From SIG565 sp045647785 (GTDB lineage Bacteria; Bacillota; Clostridia; Oscillospirales; Acutalibacteraceae): a DNA stretch of 8,909 bases. Below, one piece after another: positions 1 to 5,889 of this stretch (its first letter is position 1; the number at the start of each line of letters is the position of its first letter). The notes beneath the pieces were generated by a model that saw only the letters and a list, made by a program, of their open reading frames with translations, was not told the DNA's origin and did no database searches. The DNA is taken from assembly GCA_045647785.1 (NCBI GenBank), contig JAZRMU010000072.1, forward strand, positions 1 to 8,909. Reading direction: 5' to 3'. Position numbers and translations under genes: made by a program.

Positions 1-196
1 CGTAGCACATAGTTGTGCTGAAATTCTGGGTGATTTGAAACGGCTCGGAGCGAAAATCGGTATAATAAATCTCTCCATCGTTAACACCGCCGCTCATATA
101 AACGGCATACTCGGCGGTGAGTGTATCCTCTTTTTGGCAGCCTGAAAAGCTAATACATAATAACAGAACTAATGCTAATGCTACTATCCTTTTCAA
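1..196 (-). CDS. Putative lipoprotein, N-terminal part only (cut by window edge)
   Basis: This is the beginning of a secreted lipoprotein; 65 codons are visible and the rest lies beyond the left edge. The N-terminus is MKRIVALALVLLLCISFSGC: two basic residues, a hydrophobic stretch, then a lipobox FSGC at residues 17-20, so Cys20 would be lipidated and the mature protein anchored outside the membrane. The start is a TTG at 196-194, chosen because an extended Shine-Dalgarno match (AAGGATGTGA) lies 5 nt upstream; the in-frame GTG at 205 sits inside that site. It begins 13 nt after the stop of the upstream deacetylase gene, so it is probably the third gene of the mtaB operon. The visible mature part (tyrosine-, threonine- and glutamine-rich) matches no family I recognise; its function is unknown, possibly envelope-related given its neighbour. 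Confidence 0.8.
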   Translation of the reverse strand, partial: MKRIVALALVLLLCISFSGCQKEDTLTAEYAVYMSGGVNDGEIYYTDFRSEPFQITQNFSTTMCY

Positions 197-209
197 ACAA
201 TTCACATCC

Positions 210-1727
210 TTAATTTGCTATTTTCTGTGTGCAATCGGGTGTTGTTTCGTTTATGGCGCAGAATACATATCCGTTATTCTTACCGTAGTTTATAATGCTT
301 TGCAGAGAATCTGCGGTTGAAACCTTGGCATTGGTATCGTGCATAAGCACAACATTTGCTCTGCCCTTTTTAAGACCGCCTATAACCATATTATATATTT
401 CGGTAGCTGTTGCGGGCTTCGCTGCAGCATCGCCGCTGGACACATTCCAGTCGAAATAGCGCCAGCCGAGCGCTGTCATACGCGCGGCAGTATTGGTAAC
501 TACGCCTGTGCAATGCTTTTTACTAACTGTGTTCGAGCTGCCGCCGGGGAAGCGGAAGAATTTTGTTTCATAGCCAACATCTGCGAGAATCTTATCGCGA
601 AGCGACAGGAAGTTGTTAACGCAGGCATCAGTGCTCTTATAAATTGCTGCATAGTCATGCGAGGTGCCGTGAACTGCTATAGTGTGTCCCTCACTCACCA
701 TTCGCTGAAGCAGCGGAACCTTATCGGCAGAATAGCCGTTTATAAAGAAGGTTGCCTGAATGCCGTTCGACTTTAATATATCGAGAACGCGTGGGGTGAT
801 TTTGCTGCTCGGTCCATCATCAAAGGTTAAGTAAATACGCGAAAGTGTGGGGTCATCGGGGATATAAACATTAACCTTTAGGGTATATGTAGCGGTATTA
901 CCCGAGGAATCGGTTACGGTATATGTAACGGTATGAACACCCGAAACCGAGGTATCAACGCTGCCGCTACGGCTGATTTTTGCAGTTAAATCACCGTCTA
1001 CATCGTCGCTTGCGGTGGCAGTTGGCATTGTGAACGCTCCGCCCTTTTGGATGCTTATGAACGGACCTGCCGAAAGCTTAATTGTGGGCTTTACAATATC
1101 GCTGACCGTAACTGTTCGGGTGAGCTCGGTTTTGTTGCCCGAGGAATCGGTTACGGTATAGAGAATTTTAACAACACCGTCCACTATCTTCGACTGCTCT
1201 ACCTTTACGCTTGCGGTTAAATCGCCGTCGTAATTATCGGTAGCGGCAAAGCCCGGCTCGGTATAATTTTTCATACTCGAAACGGTCATTGCAGCGTCTC
1301 CCGTGAGGGTTAGCGTTGGAGCAACGCTGTCTGCTACCTTAACCTTTCTGGTAACGCGGCAGAAGCTGCCGCGCAGAGAAAAATCATAGGTAATTTTATA
1401 TTCGCCAACTACTGCGGGGTTTACTTCACCCGTAACCTTAATTTTATCGCTATAATCCTTATCTCCAAGTATTGCTGTTGCGCCCGCATCGGTATATTCG
1501 GCAAAAACGGGAATTACCATTTCGCTCTCGCCCTTTAGCTGCAGCTGCGGCTTGGCTATAAAGAACGAGCCGACAAACGCTACAACACACAAAAAAGCGC
1601 TCGCAGCCGCTATTGTGGCTGCAGTCTTGCGAGGTAGCTTTTCCTTTTTGAAAAAGTACCAAACAGCACCAAGCGCTGCCGCTAAAACGATTAAAATTAT
1701 AAAATGAAAAATATTAACTCCTGACAT
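210..1727 (-). CDS. Membrane-anchored polysaccharide deacetylase with three Ig-like (DUF5011-type) modules
   Basis: Predicted metal-dependent N-deacetylase of the NodB/carbohydrate esterase 4 family, acting outside the cell on peptidoglycan or another N-acetylated glycan. The 505 residues begin with two hydrophobic segments (about 5-25 and 36-57) separated by a basic loop (KKEKLPRK), which predicts a hairpin anchor with the rest outside. Three beta-sandwich modules follow, at about 60-132, 134-209 and 213-287; the second and third share the DNYDGDLTA/DDVDGDLTA and YTVTDSSGN motifs typical of DUF5011-like surface repeats. The catalytic domain spans about 297-495. It keeps TFDDGP (301-306, Asp303 as likely base and Asp304 as metal ligand), HGTSH (353-357, two metal-binding His), RFPGGSSN (392-399), DWN (426-428) and LMHD (461-464, His463), so it should be active. 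The ATG has a GGGGAG site 8 nt upstream and overlaps the end of mtaB by 14 nt, indicating translational coupling. The exact substrate is not determined by sequence. Confidence 0.93.
   Translation of the reverse strand: MSGVNIFHFIILIVLAAALGAVWYFFKKEKLPRKTAATIAAASAFLCVVAFVGSFFIAKPQLQLKGESEMVIPVFAEYTDAGATAILGDKDYSDKIKVTGEVNPAVVGEYKITYDFSLRGSFCRVTRKVKVADSVAPTLTLTGDAAMTVSSMKNYTEPGFAATDNYDGDLTASVKVEQSKIVDGVVKILYTVTDSSGNKTELTRTVTVSDIVKPTIKLSAGPFISIQKGGAFTMPTATASDDVDGDLTAKISRSGSVDTSVSGVHTVTYTVTDSSGNTATYTLKVNVYIPDDPTLSRIYLTFDDGPSSKITPRVLDILKSNGIQATFFINGYSADKVPLLQRMVSEGHTIAVHGTSHDYAAIYKSTDACVNNFLSLRDKILADVGYETKFFRFPGGSSNTVSKKHCTGVVTNTAARMTALGWRYFDWNVSSGDAAAKPATATEIYNMVIGGLKKGRANVVLMHDTNAKVSTADSLQSIINYGKNNGYVFCAINETTPDCTQKIAN
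901..1160. repeat. 23-bp exact direct repeat inside the deacetylase gene
   Basis: Positions 901-923 and 1138-1160 are identical over 23 bases and begin CCCGAGGAATCGG. Both encode the YTVTDSSGN segment of adjacent Ig-like modules. The copies sit 237 bp (79 codons, one module) apart, as expected for tandem domain duplication, and could allow module number to change by recombination. Confidence 0.85.
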
Positions 1728-3012
1728 TTGTTATCTCCCCTATAAGACGGCTGTTATCTGCCGAAATTATTTTTACATTAACTAGTTCTCCGCTAATATC
1801 GCGGTCGCCCTTAAAGCTGACAGCGATATAATTCGCCGTATAGCCGCAGGCTATGCCATTTTCGTTTGTTTCTGCAAGCACCTCGACGGTGCGACCTACA
1901 AACTGTTCTAAAAATTCTGCCTCGCTTTGCTTTGCTGCAGCCTGCATTTCTCGGCTGCGGCGCTGCTTTTCGGCATTTTGCACCTGCCCCGACATTTTAT
2001 CGGCGAGGGTGCCCTTTCGCCTTGAGTAGGCAAATATATGAGCCGAGGCAAAGCCAACCCTTTTCACAAAGGCAAGGCTTGCGGAAAACTCCTCCTCGGT
2101 CTCTCCCGCAAAGCCGACCATTATATCGGTGGTTATGGCAGCATCCGGGAAAATTGCCCGAATTCTGCTTACAAGGTCATAATAAAACGCACTGTCGTAC
2201 CGCCTGTTCATTCTTTTAAGCGTTTCATCGCAGCCCGACTGAAGCGACAAATGAAAATGCGGACAGAATTTCCTTACCCGACTTAAATTTTCAAGCAGCT
2301 CATCGGTCATTAAATCGGGTTCGAGCGAGCCCAGCCGCACTCGCGCTATACCGTCCACATCGGCTACGGTTCTCACAGCATCATAAAGATTTAATCCGTT
2401 ATCCTTACCGAAGGAAGAAAGATTTATTCCAACGAGAACTATTTCCTTGTAGCCATTAAGAGAAAGTGCCTCGGCCTCACTCCTGATACTCTCTAAATCC
2501 CTTGAGCGAACAAAGCCTCGCGCATAGGGTATTATGCAATAGGTGCAGTATCGGTCGCACCCATCCTCAATTTTCATAAAGGCGCGGGTATGCTCCGAAA
2601 AATCGGTTATAGCGGGGGTTTGGTAGCCTTCGTGCCTTTCGTGTTTTGCTATTTCCACCAGCCGAACGCGCTTGAGTAGAAACTCGTTCACCTGACGCAG
2701 AAGCTCCTCATGGTTTTTATTGCCGATAACAATATCTGCTTCGGGCAATTCCTCTGCCGTTTCGGGATGAGCCGAGGTCATACAGCCCATAAGCACAATA
2801 ACCGCATTCGGGTATTTTAAGCGGTAGCGACGCACCGCCTGACGGGTCTTTCGGTCGCTTTCGGCAGTTACGCTGCAGGAATTTATAAAAACTATATCGG
2901 GCACTTCGGTTTCGATAGCTTTTCTATATCCGTTCGCCTCAAAAAGCTCGGTTACCGCCTGCGATTCGTACTGATTCACCTTGCAGCCGAGCGTATAAAC
3001 CGTATATTTCAT
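1714..3012 (-). CDS. mtaB: tRNA (N6-L-threonylcarbamoyladenosine(37)-C2)-methylthiotransferase MtaB
   Basis: Radical-SAM enzyme that adds a methylthio group to t6A at position 37 of ANN-decoding tRNAs, giving ms2t6A, in the cytoplasm. From the chosen start the protein has 432 residues, the usual length for the family. The N-terminal UPF0004 domain carries the three auxiliary-cluster cysteines: Cys10 in TLGCKVNQYES (a signature that favours MtaB over MiaB or RimO), Cys46 in NSCSVT and Cys77 in MGCMTS. The radical-SAM motif CxxxCxxC is at Cys152, Cys156 and Cys159 (GCDRYCTYCIIPYARG). A C-terminal TRAM domain for RNA binding occupies about 371-432. An in-frame ATG exists 60 nt upstream at 3072, but it lies within the predicted promoter; the ATG at 3012 is preceded by GGGGGTG at 5 nt and gives the canonical MKYTVYTLGC start. 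It leads an operon with the deacetylase and lipoprotein, to which it has no obvious functional link. Confidence 0.97.
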   Translation of the reverse strand: MKYTVYTLGCKVNQYESQAVTELFEANGYRKAIETEVPDIVFINSCSVTAESDRKTRQAVRRYRLKYPNAVIVLMGCMTSAHPETAEELPEADIVIGNKNHEELLRQVNEFLLKRVRLVEIAKHERHEGYQTPAITDFSEHTRAFMKIEDGCDRYCTYCIIPYARGFVRSRDLESIRSEAEALSLNGYKEIVLVGINLSSFGKDNGLNLYDAVRTVADVDGIARVRLGSLEPDLMTDELLENLSRVRKFCPHFHLSLQSGCDETLKRMNRRYDSAFYYDLVSRIRAIFPDAAITTDIMVGFAGETEEEFSASLAFVKRVGFASAHIFAYSRRKGTLADKMSGQVQNAEKQRRSREMQAAAKQSEAEFLEQFVGRTVEVLAETNENGIACGYTANYIAVSFKGDRDISGELVNVKIISADNSRLIGEITNVRS

Positions 3013-3043
3013 AAAACACCCCCGATTATATATATCCTTTTTA

Positions 3044-3072
3044 ATTATACGGCAAAAACCGACAAAATTCAA
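3044..3072 (-). promoter_or_regulatory. Sigma-A-type promoter for mtaB
   Basis: On the minus strand a -35 element TTGAAT (3072-3067) and a perfect -10 TATAAT (3049-3044) are separated by 17 bp. Predicted transcription start is near 3037, giving a leader of about 25 nt before the mtaB ATG at 3012. It lies just downstream of a strong terminator, so mtaB transcription looks insulated from the upstream unit. Confidence 0.8.
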
Positions 3073-3082
3073 TTAATTTATT

Positions 3083-3125
3083 AAAAAAACAAAAAATCCC
3101 TTCTAATAATATATTAGAAAGGATT
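3083..3125 (-). terminator. Rho-independent terminator (minus strand), upstream of mtaB
   Basis: The arms AATCC-C-TTCTAATA (3095-3108) and TATTAGAA-A-GGATT (3112-3125) pair over 13 bp with one C/A mismatch and a 3-nt loop. Read on the minus strand the stem is followed by TTTTTTG and then seven more T (to 3083). The long T run is on the minus side only, which fixes the direction. It does not serve the ABC operon, which has its own terminator at 3256-3285, so it suggests another short transcript. Confidence 0.8.
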
Positions 3126-3190
3126 TTATATTATTTATTCAAATATTTTGAGAATAGCTTTTCGGCAGTGCCGCGAAGTATTTTCCTCGC
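3083..3190 (-). ncRNA. Candidate small RNA gene (unknown class)
   Basis: A transcript of about 100-110 nt is predicted between the promoter at 3194-3223 and the terminator at 3083-3125. Near its 5' end the minus strand can form GCGAGG-AAAATA-CTTCGC (3190-3173), overlapping at its base with a small CGGC-ACT-GCCG hairpin, followed by an AU-rich single-stranded stretch and then the terminator stem. I find no ORF with a start codon at a suitable distance from a ribosome binding site. The only ATG nearby (3203, 22 codons) overlaps the -10 element and would not be in the transcript. It matches no RNA family that I can identify; the boundary at the 5' end is uncertain by several bases. Confidence 0.4.
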
Positions 3191-3193
3191 TTG

Positions 3194-3223
3194 ATTGTAG
3201 CATACAAAAAAACAGGATTTCAA
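3194..3223 (-). promoter_or_regulatory. Promoter with extended -10 (minus strand), candidate small RNA
   Basis: TTGAAA (3223-3218) and TACAAT (3199-3194) are 18 bp apart on the minus strand, and the -10 is preceded by TGC, giving the extended TGnTACAAT form. Transcription would start near 3187. It lies after the terminator of the ABC operon and before another terminator, so no recognisable gene is served by it. Confidence 0.55.
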
Positions 3224-3255
3224 TGACTTTTTACATTTTTTTGAGGCTTGGAGAT

Positions 3256-3285
3256 AAAAAACACCCGACCGAATTCGGTCGGGTG
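3256..3285 (-). terminator. Rho-independent terminator of the amino acid ABC operon
   Basis: A perfect 24-bp palindrome (3262-3285; arms CACCCGACCGAA and TTCGGTCGGGTG) begins 5 nt after the ATPase stop codon. On the minus strand it is followed directly by six T (3261-3256). This is a textbook strong terminator. Confidence 0.95.
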
Positions 3286-3290
3286 AGAAA

Positions 3291-4031
3291 TTATAAAACC
3301 TTTGAAAGAAAATCCTTCAGGCGGTCGCACTTGGGGTTGGTGAAGAACTCCTCGGGTGCGGCGTCCTCCATAATAACTCCCTCGTCAATAAAGATTACTC
3401 TATCAGCAACCTCGCGAGCAAAGCCCATTTCGTGGGTAACAACCACCATTGTCATACCGTCCTTCGCCAGATCCTTCATAACCTCCAAAACCTCGCCAAC
3501 CATTTCGGGGTCGAGGGCAGAGGTCGGCTCGTCGAACAGCATAACATCGGGATTCATTGCAAGGGCTCGCACAATGGCTACGCGCTGCTTTTGTCCGCCC
3601 GATAGCTGATTCGGGTATGAAAGCGCCTTATCGGCAAGACCTACACGCTCAAGCAGCTCTATAGCCCTTTTCTCGGCATCCGCTGCAGGTACGCCGAGCA
3701 GCTTCATCGGCGCAATAGTTAAATTGCGAAGCACAGTCAGATGCGGGAACAGATTGAACTGCTGGAACACCATTCCCATTTTCTGGCGGTGAACATTAAT
3801 GTTGCTTTTGGGGGCTGTGATATCTGCATCCTCAAAATAGATTTTGCCGCCTGTGGGCTCCTCGAGCAGATTAAGACAGCGCAAAAAGGTTGATTTACCC
3901 GAGCCTGACGGTCCGATAACAACTACAACCTCTCCCCTTTTAATCTCGATATCAATATTCTTTAATACATCAAGCTTCCCGAAGGACTTTTGAAGATTTT
4001 CGGCCTTGATAAGTACATTATTAGTGATCAC
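3291..4031 (-). CDS. Polar amino acid ABC transporter, ATP-binding protein
   Basis: Cytoplasmic ATPase that powers import by the adjacent permease and binding protein (GlnQ/HisP/TcyC-type, 246 residues, normal length). Visible motifs, numbered from the chosen start: Walker A GPSGSGKS (40-47), Q-loop QQFNLF (Gln91), signature LSGGQ (143-147), Walker B MLFDE with catalytic Glu168, D-loop SALD and H-loop His200 (VTHEMG). The start is a GTG at 4031 because AGGAGG lies 10 nt before it; the longer reading begins with TTG at 4052, places that ribosome binding site inside the gene and has none of its own. The gene overlaps the permease stop by 11 nt, indicating translational coupling. The transported amino acid cannot be told from the ATPase. 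It is the last gene of the operon and is followed at once by a terminator. Confidence 0.96.
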   Translation of the reverse strand: MITNNVLIKAENLQKSFGKLDVLKNIDIEIKRGEVVVVIGPSGSGKSTFLRCLNLLEEPTGGKIYFEDADITAPKSNINVHRQKMGMVFQQFNLFPHLTVLRNLTIAPMKLLGVPAADAEKRAIELLERVGLADKALSYPNQLSGGQKQRVAIVRALAMNPDVMLFDEPTSALDPEMVGEVLEVMKDLAKDGMTMVVVTHEMGFAREVADRVIFIDEGVIMEDAAPEEFFTNPKCDRLKDFLSKVL

Positions 4032-4788
4032 TCTTACGCAGCCTCCTCTCAAGCTTGCCTACAAGATATGTAAACAGCATAACAATCACAAGATAGATAA
4101 GCGCAACAGCGATTAGCGGCATAAATGCCGAGAAGGTACGACCGCGAATCAGGTCGCCCGCCTTTGTTAGGTCGGCAATACCAACATATCCCGCAACCGA
4201 TGTTTCCTTAAGCAGTACAATAAACTCGTTGCAGAGTGTCGGCAGCACCATTTTGAACATTTGAGGCACCACTATAAACACCATTGTTTGAATGTAGTTA
4301 AAGCCAAGACTTCTGCCCGCCTCGAACTGTCCGTTATCAACCGACATTATACCCGCGCGGAATATTTCGGCAACATAGGCACCGGAATTTATACCAAACG
4401 CGATTATTGCAATTAGGGTCGAGTTTCTGGAGGATGCGAAAATTATAAAGTACATTATAAGAAGCTGAACTACCACAGGTGTGCCGCGAATAACGGTTAG
4501 GTAGATATTAGCAATCGCATTCAGCAGCTTCAAAACAAAATATCCAACGCCGCGGTGGCGCTTCATAGACTGTATATTTTTATCGTGTGTTGTGCGGATT
4601 ATTGCAATTACAACACCGATTAATATGCCGAGCAGCACCGAAAACAGGGTGATTAAAAGGGTCATTTTAAGACCGTCTAACAACCATTTCCACTTGTCGC
4701 CTGTAATGAAATTGAGTTTAAAGTCATCACAAAAATCCTGTATCCAGGCGGGGGCTGTGGCATAGAAATTTGCAAACCATTCTGCCAT
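4021..4788 (-). CDS. Polar amino acid ABC transporter, permease protein
   Basis: Integral membrane subunit of the HisM/GlnP (His/Glu/Gln/Arg/opine) permease family, 255 residues. Hydrophobic segments are seen at about 40-64, 83-100, 104-118, 123-141 and 220-244, with a further hydrophobic stretch around the coupling loop. The family motif RGTPVVVQL is at 101-109, and the EAA coupling loop (EAGRSLGFNYIQTMVFIVVPQ region) is at about 156-176, where the ATPase docks. The start is the ATG at 4788, with AAGGAG about 9 nt upstream. A more distal in-frame ATG at 4830 lies in the loop of a terminator-like hairpin and lacks a ribosome binding site. Only one permease gene is present, so the transporter probably works as a homodimer. 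Confidence 0.95.
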   Translation of the reverse strand: MAEWFANFYATAPAWIQDFCDDFKLNFITGDKWKWLLDGLKMTLLITLFSVLLGILIGVVIAIIRTTHDKNIQSMKRHRGVGYFVLKLLNAIANIYLTVIRGTPVVVQLLIMYFIIFASSRNSTLIAIIAFGINSGAYVAEIFRAGIMSVDNGQFEAGRSLGFNYIQTMVFIVVPQMFKMVLPTLCNEFIVLLKETSVAGYVGIADLTKAGDLIRGRTFSAFMPLIAVALIYLVIVMLFTYLVGKLERRLRKSDH

Positions 4789-4810
4789 TTTTAAGGCTCC
4801 TTTTAAAACA

Positions 4811-4840
4811 GTTAAAAAGGGCGGTTTCATACCGCCCTTT
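4811..4840 (-). terminator. Intra-operon hairpin (partial terminator) between binding protein and permease genes
   Basis: AAAGGGCGGT and ACCGCCCTTT form a perfect 10-bp stem (4840-4831 with 4825-4816) with a 5-nt loop. On the minus strand the stem ends in TTTTT followed by AACTGTTTT. It lies 20 nt after the binding-protein stop codon and before the permease ribosome binding site. It probably causes partial termination or protects the upstream mRNA 3' end, so that more binding protein than permease is made, an arrangement common in ABC import operons. Confidence 0.8.
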
Positions 4841-4859
4841 CGGTTAAATGAAATTCAAA

Positions 4860-5663
4860 TTATTTCTCATCAGCGGGGATGTACTTGTTAACGATTTTAG
4901 CAATTTCGCCATTATCGGTGAGCTTCTTAAGAGCAGCATTAATCTTCTCTAAAAGCTCGGTATCACCCTTGTTAACGGCAATAGCATAATCCTCATCAGC
5001 ATAAGAACCGTCGAGAATCTTGAGACCATCGTTAGCATTTACGAAGGACTTTGCAGGCTCGTTATCAATAATAACAGCGGTAACCTTGCCCGACTTTAAA
5101 GCCTCAACAGCGTCAGCACCGGTCTTATAACGCTCTACATTATCCTCGCCGAAGCCCCATTTCTTTGGAGTATCGGATGAATAGATATCACCGGTTGTAT
5201 CCTGCTGAACACCAATCTTAATGCCATCCTTAACACCTGCGGGGTCGCCGGCATCATCAAAACCGGTGTAGAAATCCTCGAAAGAAGCATACTCGCTGTC
5301 AGCCTTAACAATAACCGACTGAATGCCCTTTGCATAAGAGGTGGTGAAGTTTACGCTCTCTTTTCTCTCGTCGGTAACGGTGAGACCTGCCATACCGATA
5401 TCGTACTTACCGGTCTGAACACCTGCGATGATTGCACCAAACTCGATATCAACGATTTCAAGCTCGAGACCAAGCTCTTTAGCAATGAGGTCTGCAATCT
5501 CAACATCGATACCTGCAAACTCACCGCCATCATTCTTGAATTCATAGGGCGGGAAAGCAGCATTTGTTGCCATTACAAGCTTGTTGTCTTCCTTCGGTGC
5601 GCAGCCTGCAAAGCAAGCAGCAACCATTAAAAGTGCTAATACTAATGCAATGATTTTTTTCAT
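4860..5663 (-). CDS. Polar amino acid ABC transporter, substrate-binding lipoprotein
   Basis: Extracellular solute-binding protein of family 3 (SBP_bac_3, 267 residues) that captures an amino acid and delivers it to the permease. It has a lipoprotein signal: MKKIIALVLALLMVAACFAGC, with lipobox FAGC and lipidated Cys21. The ligand-site signature NAAFPPYEF is at 34-42 and GLTVTDER is at 93-100, where Arg100 should bind the substrate carboxylate. Asp200 in VIIDNEP is the likely ligand for the amino group. A short insertion rich in Asp and Gly (about 130-146) precedes the second lobe. AGGAGG stands 9 nt before the ATG. The gene leads the operon and is driven by the promoter at 5697-5725, which is embedded in the TGCAT array. 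Specificity (Gln, Glu, Arg, Lys, His or cystine) is unresolved. Confidence 0.95.
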   Translation of the reverse strand: MKKIIALVLALLMVAACFAGCAPKEDNKLVMATNAAFPPYEFKNDGGEFAGIDVEIADLIAKELGLELEIVDIEFGAIIAGVQTGKYDIGMAGLTVTDERKESVNFTTSYAKGIQSVIVKADSEYASFEDFYTGFDDAGDPAGVKDGIKIGVQQDTTGDIYSSDTPKKWGFGEDNVERYKTGADAVEALKSGKVTAVIIDNEPAKSFVNANDGLKILDGSYADEDYAIAVNKGDTELLEKINAALKKLTDNGEIAKIVNKYIPADEK

Positions 5664-5696
5664 TTTTTATTCCTCCTGAAAAAATATTGTGCATAT

Positions 5697-5725
5697 ACTA
5701 TACCACATCTTTCATAAAAATGCAA
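5697..5725 (-). promoter_or_regulatory. Promoter of the amino acid ABC operon
   Basis: Minus-strand -10 TATAGT (5702-5697) and a poor -35 TTGCAT (5725-5720) are 17 bp apart. Transcription should start near 5690. The weak -35 coincides with one TGCA element and the start site with another, so the promoter is well placed for control by whatever binds the array. Confidence 0.6.
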
Positions 5726-5792
5726 GTGCTTTGCATAAAAATTTATAATAAATATTTTATATTGCATATTTTCTGCATATTATTGCATTTTA

Positions 5793-5809
5793 TGTGCATA
5801 TTATGCACA
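5793..5809. repeat. 17-bp perfect inverted repeat within the TGCAT array
   Basis: TGTGCATATTATGCACA has 8-bp arms around a single central base. It contains the array elements at 5795 and 5804 in opposite orientation and is the best candidate for a dimer operator. It lies 12 bp upstream of the amidase promoter -35 and about 105 bp upstream of the ABC operon start. Confidence 0.75.
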
Positions 5810-5821
5810 AATTACTGCATT

Positions 5822-5850
5822 TTGACAAAATAGCCGATTTGTGATACTAT
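5822..5850 (+). promoter_or_regulatory. Sigma-A-type promoter of the amidase gene
   Basis: A consensus -35 TTGACA (5822-5827) and -10 TACTAT (5845-5850) are separated by exactly 17 bp. Start of transcription is expected near 5857, giving a leader of about 33 nt. The final TGCAT element ends one base before the -35, so a bound regulator would touch RNA polymerase. Confidence 0.85.
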
Positions 5851-5889
5851 ATTAATCTAGTATTTTCCCCTAAAGGACTGTTCAAGAAA

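Larger units (their letters stand above)
5690..5820. promoter_or_regulatory. Helically phased array of nine TGCA(T) elements (putative extended operator)
   Basis: TGCA tetramers start at 5690, 5721, 5732, 5763, 5774, 5784, 5795, 5804 and 5816. Successive distances are 31, 11, 31, 11, 10, 11, 9 and 12 bp, so relative to the first they fall at about 0, 3, 4, 7, 8, 9, 10, 10.9 and 12 turns of a 10.5-bp helix. Seven are TGCAT on the plus strand; 5721 and 5804 are ATGCA. Every TGCA in this 226-bp intergenic region is in phase. One copy overlaps the -35 of the ABC promoter, one its start site, and the last abuts the -35 of the amidase promoter. The layout suggests cooperative binding on one helix face. 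An ArgR-like repressor (half-sites near TGnAT, phased boxes) or an OmpR/PhoB-type response regulator (11-bp tandem sites) are possible; the identity is inference. Confidence 0.6.

Noticed and set aside
339..776. Plus-strand open frame of 145 codons opposite the deacetylase
   Set aside because: It runs antisense to the catalytic domain of a clearly real gene, has no ribosome binding site and no family resemblance; it is a shadow frame.
1866..2219. Plus-strand open frame of 117 codons opposite mtaB
   Set aside because: Low-complexity antisense translation of the conserved mtaB 3' region, without start signals.
3013..3072. N-terminal 20-residue extension of MtaB
   Set aside because: The stretch contains the TTGAAT/TATAAT promoter and is absent from the family's usual start; the ATG at 3012 has a good ribosome binding site.
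3138..3203. 22-codon minus-strand ORF starting with ATG at 3203 in the mtaB-ABC gap
   Set aside because: Its ATG overlaps the -10 element of the predicted promoter, so it would not be transcribed from it, and no Shine-Dalgarno site precedes it.
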